From the NCBI GenBank assembly GCA_008921705.1, contig VFFE01006623.1, positions 30,344-94,343 on the forward strand: DNA of 64,000 bases, in the 5' to 3' direction. Origin of the DNA: Burhinus oedicnemus (Eukaryota; Chordata; Aves; Charadriiformes; Burhinidae). This document shows, one piece after another, positions 12,901 through 22,500 of this stretch; the stretch's first letter is position 1; the number at the start of each line of letters is the position of its first letter. A program made the position numbers and the translations under genes. The notes beneath the pieces were generated by a model. It searched no databases and was not told the DNA's origin. It saw nothing but the letters and a program-made list of their open reading frames with translations.

Positions 12901-14090
12901 TGATAACAACAAACTGTATTTTTTTCTGTAATTTTATTTCACCAGACTTTCTTGATTTTAAAAAACAACAACAAAAACCCAAAAAAACAAAACCCAACCA
13001 AACCTTTCTACATCTTTAAAAACTATCTGCCCCTTTTCTGCCCAATGAATTGAAGGAATGTCATAAAAAGAATTCCTGAGCATCAAAATGACTGAGGTTA
13101 TCTGATGAGTTAAAAATGTCTTCTGTGCAGTCAACACATACCTCTATCCCTCTCATGCAGAATACATATAAATGAGAAACATAATCACGTATTATACCAA
13201 GACATGTATTTTCTTTCCTTTCACTTTAACTTTTCATGACAGTGATACTGCATGTTGGAAAAACATTTTTACCTTAAAGTGAGACAATTGTTTCAGTTGG
13301 ACTTTGGAAATTCTATTGGTTTTCCAGTACCCTGTAAATTTCTATATTCAAATAAATGTACTACAAATACACGTGCATATGTGTTGTGACCTTTTGTATG
13401 CATATATTCATTCTCCAGTCAAAAAATGCAGTTTAGGAAGAAAAAGAAGTCTCAATTCTGGGTTGCATCACTCATGCGCAATGATAGTTTCAAGAAAAAT
13501 CAGGGAGAGTTCTCATGGAAAAGGTATTACATTAAATAGGTAGGACTACTTACGTGTGAGGTATGGTTTGGTTTGGTTTTCATACCTGGAAACAGTCTTT
13601 AACTGAATGAGGTGGGTACAGGCTATTGTGAAACTTTGAAACTTGAGCTGGAAACCAGTGGAAAGAAAGTAGTCTGTTTTAAGAGAAGAAATACACAAAT
13701 AACCTCAACCAGAGCCACCCACCAAGGATATCAATCACATTGCTTCAGGTGAAGAAGTGAGGATGCTTATGAGCCCTTTAGCAAACAAAGACTCAGCCTC
13801 ACTGTGCTTGAGGAAGGCTGACACGTTCACCACAGAGACACTGGAAGGTTGGGCACAACATATACATGGACAGATACTGCAGTGGGGAGAGGGAGTAGTT
13901 AATGAATAATAAATATATAACAATTTTAACTTTTGTGAATAAATTTTTAGAATTAATTCCTTAATTTGAACTATAAGTACTAATACTGTAATTGGACTAA
14001 TAGTAACTTTTTTGCATTTTGGTTATATTGCTAAAGCATTAAATAGACAAACAATAAAATATTAGTTCTACAAAAGATGGGTGCTCCCTG
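6956..14090. other. Gene-free AT-rich stretch
   Basis: No open frame is longer than about 90 codons and none is recognisable. A 17-base string at 8203-8219 is the exact reverse complement of 2366-2382. The plus strand is clearly purine-rich from about 12020 to 12475 and includes a 72-codon charged frame (12240-12458) with no family resemblance. An A/C-rich tract (CAACAACAAAAACCC type) lies at about 12961-13006. The segment 13561-13590 has GGTTT repeats. I see no CR1 or LTR here. Confidence 0.7.
12961..13006. repeat. A-rich low-complexity tract (CAA/CCAAA)
   Basis: The plus strand has about 45 bases made almost only of A and C, with units such as AACAACAACA and AAAACCCAACC. Tracts of this kind are scattered through bird genomes. 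No adjoining retroposed gene is recognisable. Confidence 0.8.
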
Positions 14091-14099
14091 TTGCCACTG

Positions 14100-14342
14100 A
14101 AATATTTTGAATGTAACACAAGTAGGATGGATGGAGTTGAAGGATGGGCTACCTGCTATGAACACAGAGACATTAACTGCGTACATGGGGATGGAGTTAG
14201 AAAAGCCAGATTTCAGGTGGAGTTGAAACTAGTGAGGGATTTGAAAAGCCACAAGAAAGGTTTCTGTAGGTATTTTGGCAGCAGAAAGAAAAGGCCAATG
14301 AAACTGCCATCCGACTGCTCAGTGAGGTATGTGACCTGGTGA
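14100..14342 (+). pseudogene. CR1 ORF2 remnant: linker segment of copy B
   Basis: The frame reads DGVRKARFQVELKLVRDL followed by KSHKKGFCRYFGSRKKR, which lines up with VRKAKAQLELNLARD...NNKGFYR in copy A and VRLCREKIRGAKAQLELNL in copy F. The beginning (before about 14190) is only weakly similar. The frame stops at about 14342, after which the CR1 similarity is too eroded to read by eye until RT begins near 14586. No function is expected. Confidence 0.75.
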
Positions 14343-14540
14343 CAAAAGACATAGAAAAGGCTGAGATACGCAATGCTTTCTCTGTATTAGTTTCTGGTAA
14401 AGTCTATCTTCAAGTGCCCACATCTCTGAACTTAGTAATGCAGTCTATGGGGGAATAAACAATTTCTTTAGAACAGATACTTCAGAAATCAGGCAGCAGC
14501 TCAGAAACTGTTTATTCACAAGTCCAAGGAACCACATGGA

Positions 14541-14856
14541 ATGCATCTAGCAGTGCAGAGGGTGCTGACTGCTATCAGTGTGAGGCCACTGTCTATAATC
14601 TTTAAAAGGTCATGGCAATTGACAGAGGTTCCTGATGACTGGAAGAGGGCAGTTCTCACACAGATCTTCAAGAAAAGCAAGAAAGAAATACTTGGGGAGC
14701 TTCAGGCCGATCAGCTGGACCTTAGTCCTGAGGAAGATTACAGAGAAAATATTCAATGGAGCAACATACAGGTACAAGAACAACAATAACGTGACTGGGA
14801 ACAGTCAGCATGGTTTTAAAAGCAAATTATGCCTGATCAACTTGTTTGCTTTCTAG
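14541..14856 (+). pseudogene. CR1 ORF2 remnant: N-terminal RT of copy B, in two frames
   Basis: RT similarity starts in one frame (RPLSIIFKRSWQLTEVPDDW, then KRAVLTQIFKKSKKE) and continues in a second (LGSFRPISWTLVLRKITEKIF), so there is a frameshift near 14690. The segment corresponding to the CR1 NYRPVSLTSVPGK block is recognisable but altered. After a further break the box GNSQHGFKSK appears (about 14799-14828), then LCLINLFAF. Family members read QHGFTKGKSCLTNL there. Comparable residues in copy F are at 59906-59137. Confidence 0.8.
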
Positions 14857-14990
14857 GATGAGATAACTAGCTTCTCAAACACTGGAAAAGCAGTGAATAT
14901 TTTTTATTTTGACTTCAGCAGCACCTTCAATGCAGGTCTCCTATAATATTCTTAAAGCCAAATTGGTGAGATAGGATTTCAATAGGTCAA

Positions 14991-15644
14991 TGTCCTGGTT
15001 TGAGCGACACAGGACTAATTTCTTTTCTAATGCTTGGAAAAATTGTACTTTTGGAGGACTCTGGTGCCTGAATTTGTGAAAATATTTACTTTATAGCCAG
15101 CTATGGTGTGTGGGTGTCAAGGTCTCAATGTTTTCAGGCTAACCAGCTGCAAGGATGAGGAGGAGCGAGACCCCGGCACTTGACCCAAGCTGGCCAACAG
15201 GATTATTTCATACCATGAACATCACATTCAATATAAATTAGAAAGTTTGCTGAGGAGGAAGGCTCTCCCTTGATGGCGGTGATCCAGAGAACTCCTTGCC
15301 CCGGTACTGGACCCCTGAGGCCTTCCCTTCCTCCCGAAGCCGTAGCACTCTCAGTGTCCGACATTCACTGTCCACTGCTGGGAGTTCACAGCTTCCTACT
15401 GATATAGTTGGCTGAGTATAATCCTTATATATATATCTTTAGATTGGTATTGGGCTCACTATTGGTTCTTTAGTATTATTACTGTTAATTATTTAGTCTT
15501 ATTCTATTGAATCTGTTTATATTTCAACCCCTGGGTTTCCTGGTTTTCTTCCCGATTCCCCCTTCCTAGGTGGGGAGGGGTCATCGGGTAATAGAATAAT
15601 TGTCTAAATGACAATAAATTGTTGCGGGTTTCTCAAACCATAAC
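14991..15644 (+). mobile_element. Solo endogenous-retrovirus LTR inside CR1 copy B
   Basis: A 654-bp LTR runs from TGTCCTGGTTTGAGCGACAC to CTCAAACCATAACA, with TG...CA ends. It is flanked by a perfect 5-bp duplication GTCAA (14986-14990 and 15645-15649). Five bases is the usual target length for ERVL-like (class III) elements, and the ends match common avian ERVL-type LTRs. A polyadenylation-type AATAAA sits at about 15613, about 30 bases from the 3' end, and an AT-rich TATA-like string near 15231. No internal retroviral sequence is present, so this is a solo LTR left by recombination between the two LTRs of a provirus. It carries no protein. It probably could once drive transcription rightward; whether it still does is unknown. 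Confidence 0.93.
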
Positions 15645-15807
15645 AGTCAACTATAAGTTGGCTGTAAAATTGTGTGGAACGTTGGGCTCGAAGGATTGGG
15701 ATCAGCAGCTCGAAGTCCAACTGGCAGCTAGTGGCATCCCTCAGGGACTGAAACTAGGGCCAATACTGTTTAACATCTGTTGTTGGGGTGAAAGGCACCT
15801 TCAATAA
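15645..15807 (+). pseudogene. CR1 ORF2 remnant: RT motif B region of copy B after the LTR
   Basis: CR1 similarity resumes right after the LTR duplication. The open frame crosses the junction (its first codons are LTR sequence) and contains QLAASGIPQGLKLGPILFN, the counterpart of the [14 protein letters not shown] motif. The strongly conserved serine after GVPQG has become leucine. The frame ends at 15807. DNA-level CR1 similarity goes on to about 16655, but frames are broken. The original target sequence GTCAA came from the CR1 itself, which shows that the ERV arrived after the CR1. Confidence 0.8.
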
Positions 15808-16787
15808 GTTTGTATAATACTGAGTAAAGGAGAGTGGCCCCTACACAGGGGTTTGCCTATGCATTGCTATTTAGGGGGACCTTAACAGGTTAGAACACTG
15901 CGCCAACAGAAGCCTCAAAAAGTTAAAAAAGGCAAATAAAAAGTCCTGTATATGGGATGGAATAATGCCTTTTAAAACTACTGGCCAGGTGCTGTTGGGC
16001 CAGAAAACAGTTTTGTAGAAAATAATTCGTGTGGCCTGGTGGATAACAGCCTGAATAGAGGTCACTGTTGTGCCCTTGTGGCAAAGACGACCAATTGCAT
16101 ACTATGCTGTATCAGGAGGACTGTAGCCAGCAGGCTGAAGGAAATTATTATTCCTTTCAATTCAGTGCTTGTGAGGTAGGTTCTGAAGTAGTATGACAAG
16201 CTTGGAACTCTCTGGTACACTAAAAATTTGAACATACCAGAGAAAGTCCAGTGAATGGTCACCAAGATGGTGAGCGGCTGGACTACATATAAGAAAAAGA
16301 GCAAGAGAACTGGGTTTGTTCAAGCAGAAGAAAAGAAAAATAATGGAGACCTACTTGTTTTCTTCCACTCCCTAATGGGTGGGTGTAGAAAAGACAGAGC
16401 TAGACTCCTCTCAAAGATGTAAAGCGATAAGACAAAAGGCAGTGACTAGCAGTTGCAACAAAAACGGTAGTCAAGAACTGTAGCAGGTGTCCAGAGAGGC
16501 TGTGGAGACACCCATCTTAGAGCTATTCAGCACTTCACCAGACACAACCGTGAACAACCTCAAGCAACGCAGCCCTGCTTGGATCAAGGGGCTGGACCAC
16601 ATGGCCTGGCGAGAATTCTTTCAACCTAAATTATCCAATGATTCTGTGATTTTAAAAATAAAAAGAGAGGATAATTAGGTTTTAGGTCAGCTTTGTATCT
16701 CAGGCATTAGGAAATTAGAAAGCTTATTTATACTATTCATCTATACTACTCATCTACAGCTAACCAATGCAACAACATGTACTGATT

Positions 16788-17058
16788 ATAGAATTATAGA
16801 ATCATAGAATCATAGAATGGTTTAGGTTGGAAGTGACCTTAAAGATCATCTGGTTCCAACGCCCTTGCCATAGGCAAGAACACCTCCTACTAGATCAGAT
16901 TGCTCAAAGCCTCATCCCTCCTGGCCTTGAACACTTCCAGGGATGGGGCATCCACAGCTTCTCTGGATAACCTGTTCCAGTGCCTCACTATCCTCATAGC
17001 AAAGAATTTCTTCCTAGTATCTAATCTAAATCTACCCTCTTCTAGTTTGAAGCCATGA
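16788..17058 (-). mobile_element. CR1 LINE copy C, short 3' fragment
   Basis: A CR1 3' end on the minus strand. The left edge has tandem ATAGAATC units (16789-16818) and GGTTTAGGTTGGAAGTGACC, which is the complement of the avian CR1 terminus. The body then follows the CR1 pattern (CTTGAACACTTCCAGGGATG, AACCTGTTCCAGTGCCTCAC, AAGAATTTCTTCCTAGTATC) and breaks off at about 17058 after TTTGAAGCCAT. It is a typical heavily 5'-truncated copy with only the 3' UTR and the last codons. It lies about 130 bases from the 3' end of copy B, in the opposite orientation. Confidence 0.93.
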
Positions 17059-19308
17059 TGGAATAGTTTAGATGATTAATCTGGACAAAATGCCTAATTT
17101 ACAGCTGAAGTGAAAACAGTTGAATCCTGCTTCCCCTAACAGCATTCTTGTCACAGTCCTTTCACCAGCTTGGGTGTATTACTGAACTTTTACTTCTAAC
17201 AGTGTCTTAATTCCAGAGCTTTCCCAGACTGGATCAGCGCAAAGCTGCTATCTTTTTGATTGATTCATGTTTATACCATTTTTATTATAAAAGGTCTATC
17301 TATGTTTATATCTCAAATTCAAAAATATCATTACTAGTTCTGTTATAAGCTGATCCCCCTACTGATGATGAGGTATATTTGACCGTCTCTTCCAGCCAGT
17401 GGGTTGATTATATCACTGATAGCCAAAAAAGAAACCACATACAAATTATCAATTCTCAGGCATTAGGTCTATCCAGATTATATTTTTGCCCATGCTATGA
17501 CTGAATATTAATGTCTGAAAATTAAAGCAACAGGTCTAAAATTTATCCTCCTCTTGTCAGTTTTTTCTCTCCAATGAACAATATTTATACTTTTTTGTAA
17601 AAACAAACTTTGTAAGTGTGGCAGCTTTTTTTCCCACCTTAAATATATTCTTAAAATTCCTGATAAATATTTGGTTTTAGCAATAAGGATCTAAACTTTT
17701 ATTTTTCAGCATTTTATTAAAAAAATTTTTAAGAGAAAATGTGTTGGCAAAACAAAAAATAATAATTTTCATGGATACCTACGTGAAGGAAATTCAAACC
17801 TTGATCAGCTCCAGTGAGATCAAGGACTGGAAAGAAGATGGCTAAGGAAATTTCTGGACTCTGATCATCTTCAAAAGTGGGGGGAAGTTGTTGTTTTTAA
17901 TGTGTAGGAATACAGAACTGACAGAGATCAAGGCATACTATTACAGTACTATCCATTCAGCTACACTTTGTGCATTATCTTAAAAATTTAATTATTCCAG
18001 ATTGCTTTGTCCCATTAGTAGTTCATTCATCTGACCGCTGTGATAGGCTGTCCGCATTCCTGTTGATAAGCATGAAGTGGTTCCTGGAATAAATCTAAGG
18101 ATTTTTTGGCTACTACTTTTTAACATTCTCCAGGATGAATTCCAGCATTCACTGTTTTTCTGCTTTTCCTGGGATTCAAGTATTTCAGTACATGCCTTGT
18201 TTGACATGAACACCATGACTGTGATGCTATTATTCATAAGCATTGTTTGATCCCTGCAAAATCGAGCACTATGCCTTGCTATCTCTAAGCATGGTGGAAA
18301 GGTTTGGATAAAGTGGTGATACTCATTTCCTAGTTTCCAGATGACTGAGTTTTCCAGTGTCACTAGTACTCATGCACTTGCAAGTTCATTCAAACAAATC
18401 ACAACCCTTTTTCAAGGGACTTCTCCATTTGGTCCAGTGGGCACTCCTGGCAGCAGTGAATTGGTGATCAGTTAGCAGTGAGTCCTTTGCAAATGGAACA
18501 TTTGCAAGAATCCATACTTGTCTTTCTGACTTGCAAATCCATGGGAGATATAAATCCATATAGTTAATAGGACTACTTAATTTCTTTGATTCGCCTCCCA
18601 ATTTTCTGCCAAAATTATAGCTGACATTTTCTTACTCTTCAAAACAACTTTATGTCTATTTAAGCCATCACAGATAGGCAGCCTAGCGCTTCCTTGGGAC
18701 ATGAAGTTAACTTTAACCTACTTTCTTGACATAAGTCTGTATTTTTACAACATGATACATAAGTCAAACATATTATTAAATGAAAATCTTTCCCTTGTAT
18801 CGTCACCATTGCTTCATAATACATGAGTCTCACCATATATTCATGGTGTATTTATACACATATGGATACTATCTGAGACAGATATGAATATGTAGGTTGC
18901 AGCACCTTGGAGACACTATAGCTAAAGGTCAGTGGTTTTTCAGCATTCTATTTCAATTTGGATGTTCTTGCAGAGTCTTAAAACAGAAATTATAAGTTGA
19001 AACAGAAATTGAAACAGAAATTATAAATATAGTGTCTCATTTTTTTAGTGCAGTTTTTGAGTTGAGCAATACCTAGTTCTCAACTATAAAGTGTTAATAT
19101 AGAAAAACAGTTTTGCCACAAAACTATTCCAAAGGAGCTGGGAAGTTTAGCTATTGTAAGACTAGCACAACCGGTTATACAAAACATAACAGTCAGCCTG
19201 GAGTGGTAGGTAACACAACTTTCTCTGAATGCCTCAGGCACTTTTTATTGCTGTAATAATAGAGCAGAATTGGGGCTTCCCTACATTCTCCCACCACCAA
19301 AAATAAGG
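17059..19308. other. Gene-free AT-rich stretch
   Basis: Two minus-strand open frames (123 codons at 17992-18363 and 71 codons at 18386-18601) lie end to end, but I recognise neither and see no start context, splice pattern or family motif. A small direct repeat with units AAACAGAAATT sits at 18981-19026. The stretch 19200-19308, left of the assembly gap, could hold the flank or an eroded 5' part of the LTR to its right, but I cannot confirm this by eye. Confidence 0.65.
18981..19026. repeat. Short direct repeat, three AAACAGAAATT units
   Basis: The unit occurs at 18981-18991, 19000-19010 and 19012-19022. The first and third copies also share the following ATAA. It looks like a local slippage or duplication product with no evident role. 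Confidence 0.85.
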
Positions 19309-19328
19309 NNNNNNNNNNNNNNNNNNNN
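19309..19328. other. Assembly gap (20 N)
   Basis: There are exactly twenty N in a row. A fixed small number of N often stands for a gap of unknown or misestimated size. It touches the left edge of an LTR remnant whose first two thirds are missing, which suggests that repeat sequence was lost or collapsed in the assembly. Confidence 0.99.
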
Positions 19329-19559
19329 TCCTGTCCGTCACTGAGTCCAGTCTGGGACTTCCCCTGAGCCTGCTGGTGATGTGATTGTCATCCTGGGAGC
19401 TTGATACGGCTTTGTATATTTCATTTCCTACTAAACACTTAAGTCTCTCTTTTTGTCTCTTTTCTTTCCCCTCTCTTTCCTGTCTCCTGAGCAGAGCAGG
19501 AGAGAGAGAGAGCATCTGTCGTTCCATCGGATTGGGCCAATCTGGCCCAAACCACGACA
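19329..19559 (+). mobile_element. Endogenous-retrovirus LTR, 3' portion, cut by the assembly gap
   Basis: The segment matches the reverse complement of the LTR at 45253-45967. From GTCCAGTCTGGGACTTCCCC through CTTTGTATAT I count about 6 mismatches in 75 positions, and both end with GAGAGCATCTGTC...GGCCAATCTGG.CCAAACCAC.ACA. It lacks roughly 50 bases of an AT-rich internal part that the other copy has. The element's first part, about 475 bases by comparison, would lie in or left of the gap and is not visible. The 3' end is CA at 19558-19559. The following bases TTTAC would be the target duplication, but the partner cannot be checked because the left end is missing. No retroviral genes are present in the visible sequence. 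Confidence 0.9.
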
Positions 19560-22500
19560 TTTACAAAAAATATCTCCAATTATTTTTGATTTTTATTCTA
19601 GATAAATATTGCAGGTTTTGGAGAAATATTTTAATTATAAATATTCAGCACAGAAGTTCCCAACAATTCACAGCCTAATAATACATCCATTCTTTTATTA
19701 ATATAGCCATTTTCTGGCAAAAAAGAAATACCACTCAGAAAAAATGATATCTGAAGAGTTTACCAAATTGAGCCCATCACATCAGTCAATGGCCAAGCAC
19801 TTAATATGCCAATATTCTGAGCATACAAGTTAAGATAACAGAAGATTTTCAGTCTAACACTTACTATGTCAGAATGTTTACAAGATTCTTCCTAACAGGT
19901 CATTAAAGATGCTATGAAAACCTCTGGTGACAAAGCCAGTCAATGTAGCAAGAGAGGTTATAAACACTAGTGTTTTTCCAGAGTGACAAGGACCTGGAAA
20001 AGAGAAAGATTATGAGATGGAAAAATACAAAGTACAGAGACTGAAATGATGACAGTTATAAACATTGTGAATTGTACTCTGAGAAAGGCCACAGTGTGTG
20101 CCAGAAAACAGAATTGCTGGCTATCAAGAGCCTGGAGGGGAAGAAAAGAAGGAAGGGAAGAAAAAAGAGGTTTATAGTTATAAACTGCCTAATGGGAACT
20201 TTTCTTATACTTTACTGGCCTGACAGAAATGTTTGGGCTGCCTAATGGCAGCTCTTTTCACAGCTTAACAGGCACCAGATTTCCCATCCTATATGAGTTT
20301 TTCTGGTCTTCACTGTGATGTTTGGAAGTGACAAGAAGAAAAAGAAGCTGGTTTTGACACTTCTGCTCCTCCAAAAGCCAGTCAGTGAACATTTGTTGGG
20401 TCATTTGTTGATAGTTAGGAGCTATGGAAGAAAAATATGTTCTATATTTGCCACTGATAATGGGTGGACTTAGAGGTAAAACGGATATAAGAAGAGAGCT
20501 ATGAATAACTCCCGCCATCTATCTTCTTTTACTATGATACTGTGGTAAGAAGGAAAACAGGCTAGAAGGGTAAAGACTAGAGAACTTTAAGGGACAAGGA
20601 CGGAGAAGAAGAAAATCATAATAGTTGCTCCACTGCTACTCCCGTAGTGCTTTTGTGTTAGAGAAGAAACTGTAAGTTTATACAAAATAAAACTAATAAC
20701 AGTATGCTAAAATTTCTTGTCAATTTATCAAACCGTCCGTGCTAGTTTTTCCCTCAAATTTGTACATCTGCTGTATTTTCTTCAAGTGACATTTGTTTGA
20801 CGCCAACTCTATTTTCACAACTTTCATAGGATTTCCACATGAAAATGAAGTCCTTTTTCTCTATGAATCAGCAGAAGTCTCAGTATCTCCGACACAAAAT
20901 ACGGCTATTGCGCTGTTTAAAAATAATAATAATAATGTATAATAATGTAACTTAATAAGTTACAAATGCAGTATATCTTGTGGAATAACTCATTGTTTTC
21001 TTTCCATAGATCTATAGAAAATGGTAATTATAGAAAAAAATTTAATACTTTCTGATTCATGAGATTTACGTGAATGAAGATCATTAATGGCAAGTTTTAA
21101 CTAAACCCAAGAACTGCCGATTGACAAGATCTTGAACAAAATGTTGAGTATGAAGTGCTCAAAAAAAGAAATCTCATTGTTGGACTATGCTAAAGAAGAT
21201 ATAGTAAGTTTTTTGCTTGTTTGTTTTAATCCAATCTTCATCCTCAGAAAGAAATAAAAAACAACAAAAACACTGAAAACCTGTGACCACAATAAGTATT
21301 ATATAAGACTTTATGGAAAAGAGTGTTTATATGTATATGGCTGTAGTCAATTTGTTTCTGATAGGGGACAGAGAGAATGAAAGTGTTACCAGAGGTGGGA
21401 GAGGGAATTATCAGCGTTAAACTATTAAAACTATCAGTGGGGGTTAAAATATTATTTATTTGCTCTCACAGCTGATGAAAATATAATAATAAAATAATCT
21501 AATATGTCAAACACAGAAGAATTGCTTAACTAAAAATTGTGTAGACCCAAAATACTTGATTGATTAAACCTGAGTCTGCAATCTGATAATTAGCTGTCTA
21601 AACCATGTCAAAGTTTAAATACAGCAGAAGACTGACCAGAACAAATACAATGATACCCAGTCAGTAAAAAACCAAAAATATCAAAGCAAAAACCAACTAT
21701 GGTTCTGAAAGAGCTATACACAGAGAAATATGGAACAACTGACCTTCAGGGAGCATAAATCCAAGCAACATTAATGGATCATGCAAATTCGTGGCAGCTG
21801 AGGATCTGACCCCAGCTTTGGTCAATGAATTATTTTTTTTTTCTTTATTGTTGTGACTATATTTATGTCTGTATTTTGAAGAGAAAATAACTGATATTTC
21901 TTCCATTAAAGAATGTGTTGTGGTTTGGCTGATTTCTCTGACAATAACACATTGAGGACATTAATCTAGGATTATTTTTGTGGGTTTTTTTCTTCTAGAG
22001 GTCCCTGTGATAAGCAACAGCAGGTTTTCTGCCAAATGTCCTAATGGTGAGCAATACAAGTCCACTTATAAAGGCTCAAAATAAATAAATGAACCAGCTA
22101 TCATTCAATATAGCAAGGAAATATCATACTATCCTAAAAGTGACATAGCTGACATCTGTGTGCATTATAATGAATTACTGAAACTACATAAAAAGATTTG
22201 AATTACATACATTATTATAAAAAGAATTTCGTAAAAAAATTGAAGCATCCACAGGCACAGTTGAAATAAACAATGTATTGGACCACAGATCCTTCAAAGC
22301 GAACAGCAATTCAAGAATGAAATACTTAACTATTAAATGGTAAGTCATAGTGTGCTAAAGAGCATACATGCCTTTTTAATTTTGCAGTGTAGTGTGAAAC
22401 CTTTTTTCCCCGTTAAAGTTAATGATAGAACATCCATTGTCATCACTAGTGCCAGTATTTCACACACTATATTTGTAAAGTAGAGATCACATCTATCAAC

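Larger units (their letters stand above)
14100..16655 (+). mobile_element. Old, decayed CR1 LINE copy B (interrupted by a solo LTR)
   Basis: A long plus-strand CR1 remnant can be followed in pieces. These are the linker (VRKARFQVELKLVRDLKSH, 14196 onward), the RT N-terminal part (RPLSIIFKRSWQLTEVPDDW, 14586 onward; then the QHGF box near 14805), and the region before motif A (DFSSTF-like, about 14911-14932). After the LTR come GIPQGLKLGPILFN (15733-15775), the CR1 coding DNA GGGACCTTAACAGGTT at 15873, and CCTGTATATGGGATGGAATAATGCC at about 15945-15969. It ends with a CR1-like 3' terminus CAACCTAAATTATCCAATGATTCTGTGAT at about 16650. Stops and frameshifts are frequent, so it is clearly older than copies A and F. 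The left boundary is uncertain by some tens of bases; the endonuclease and ORF1 are missing. The LTR occupies 14991-15644. Confidence 0.87.
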
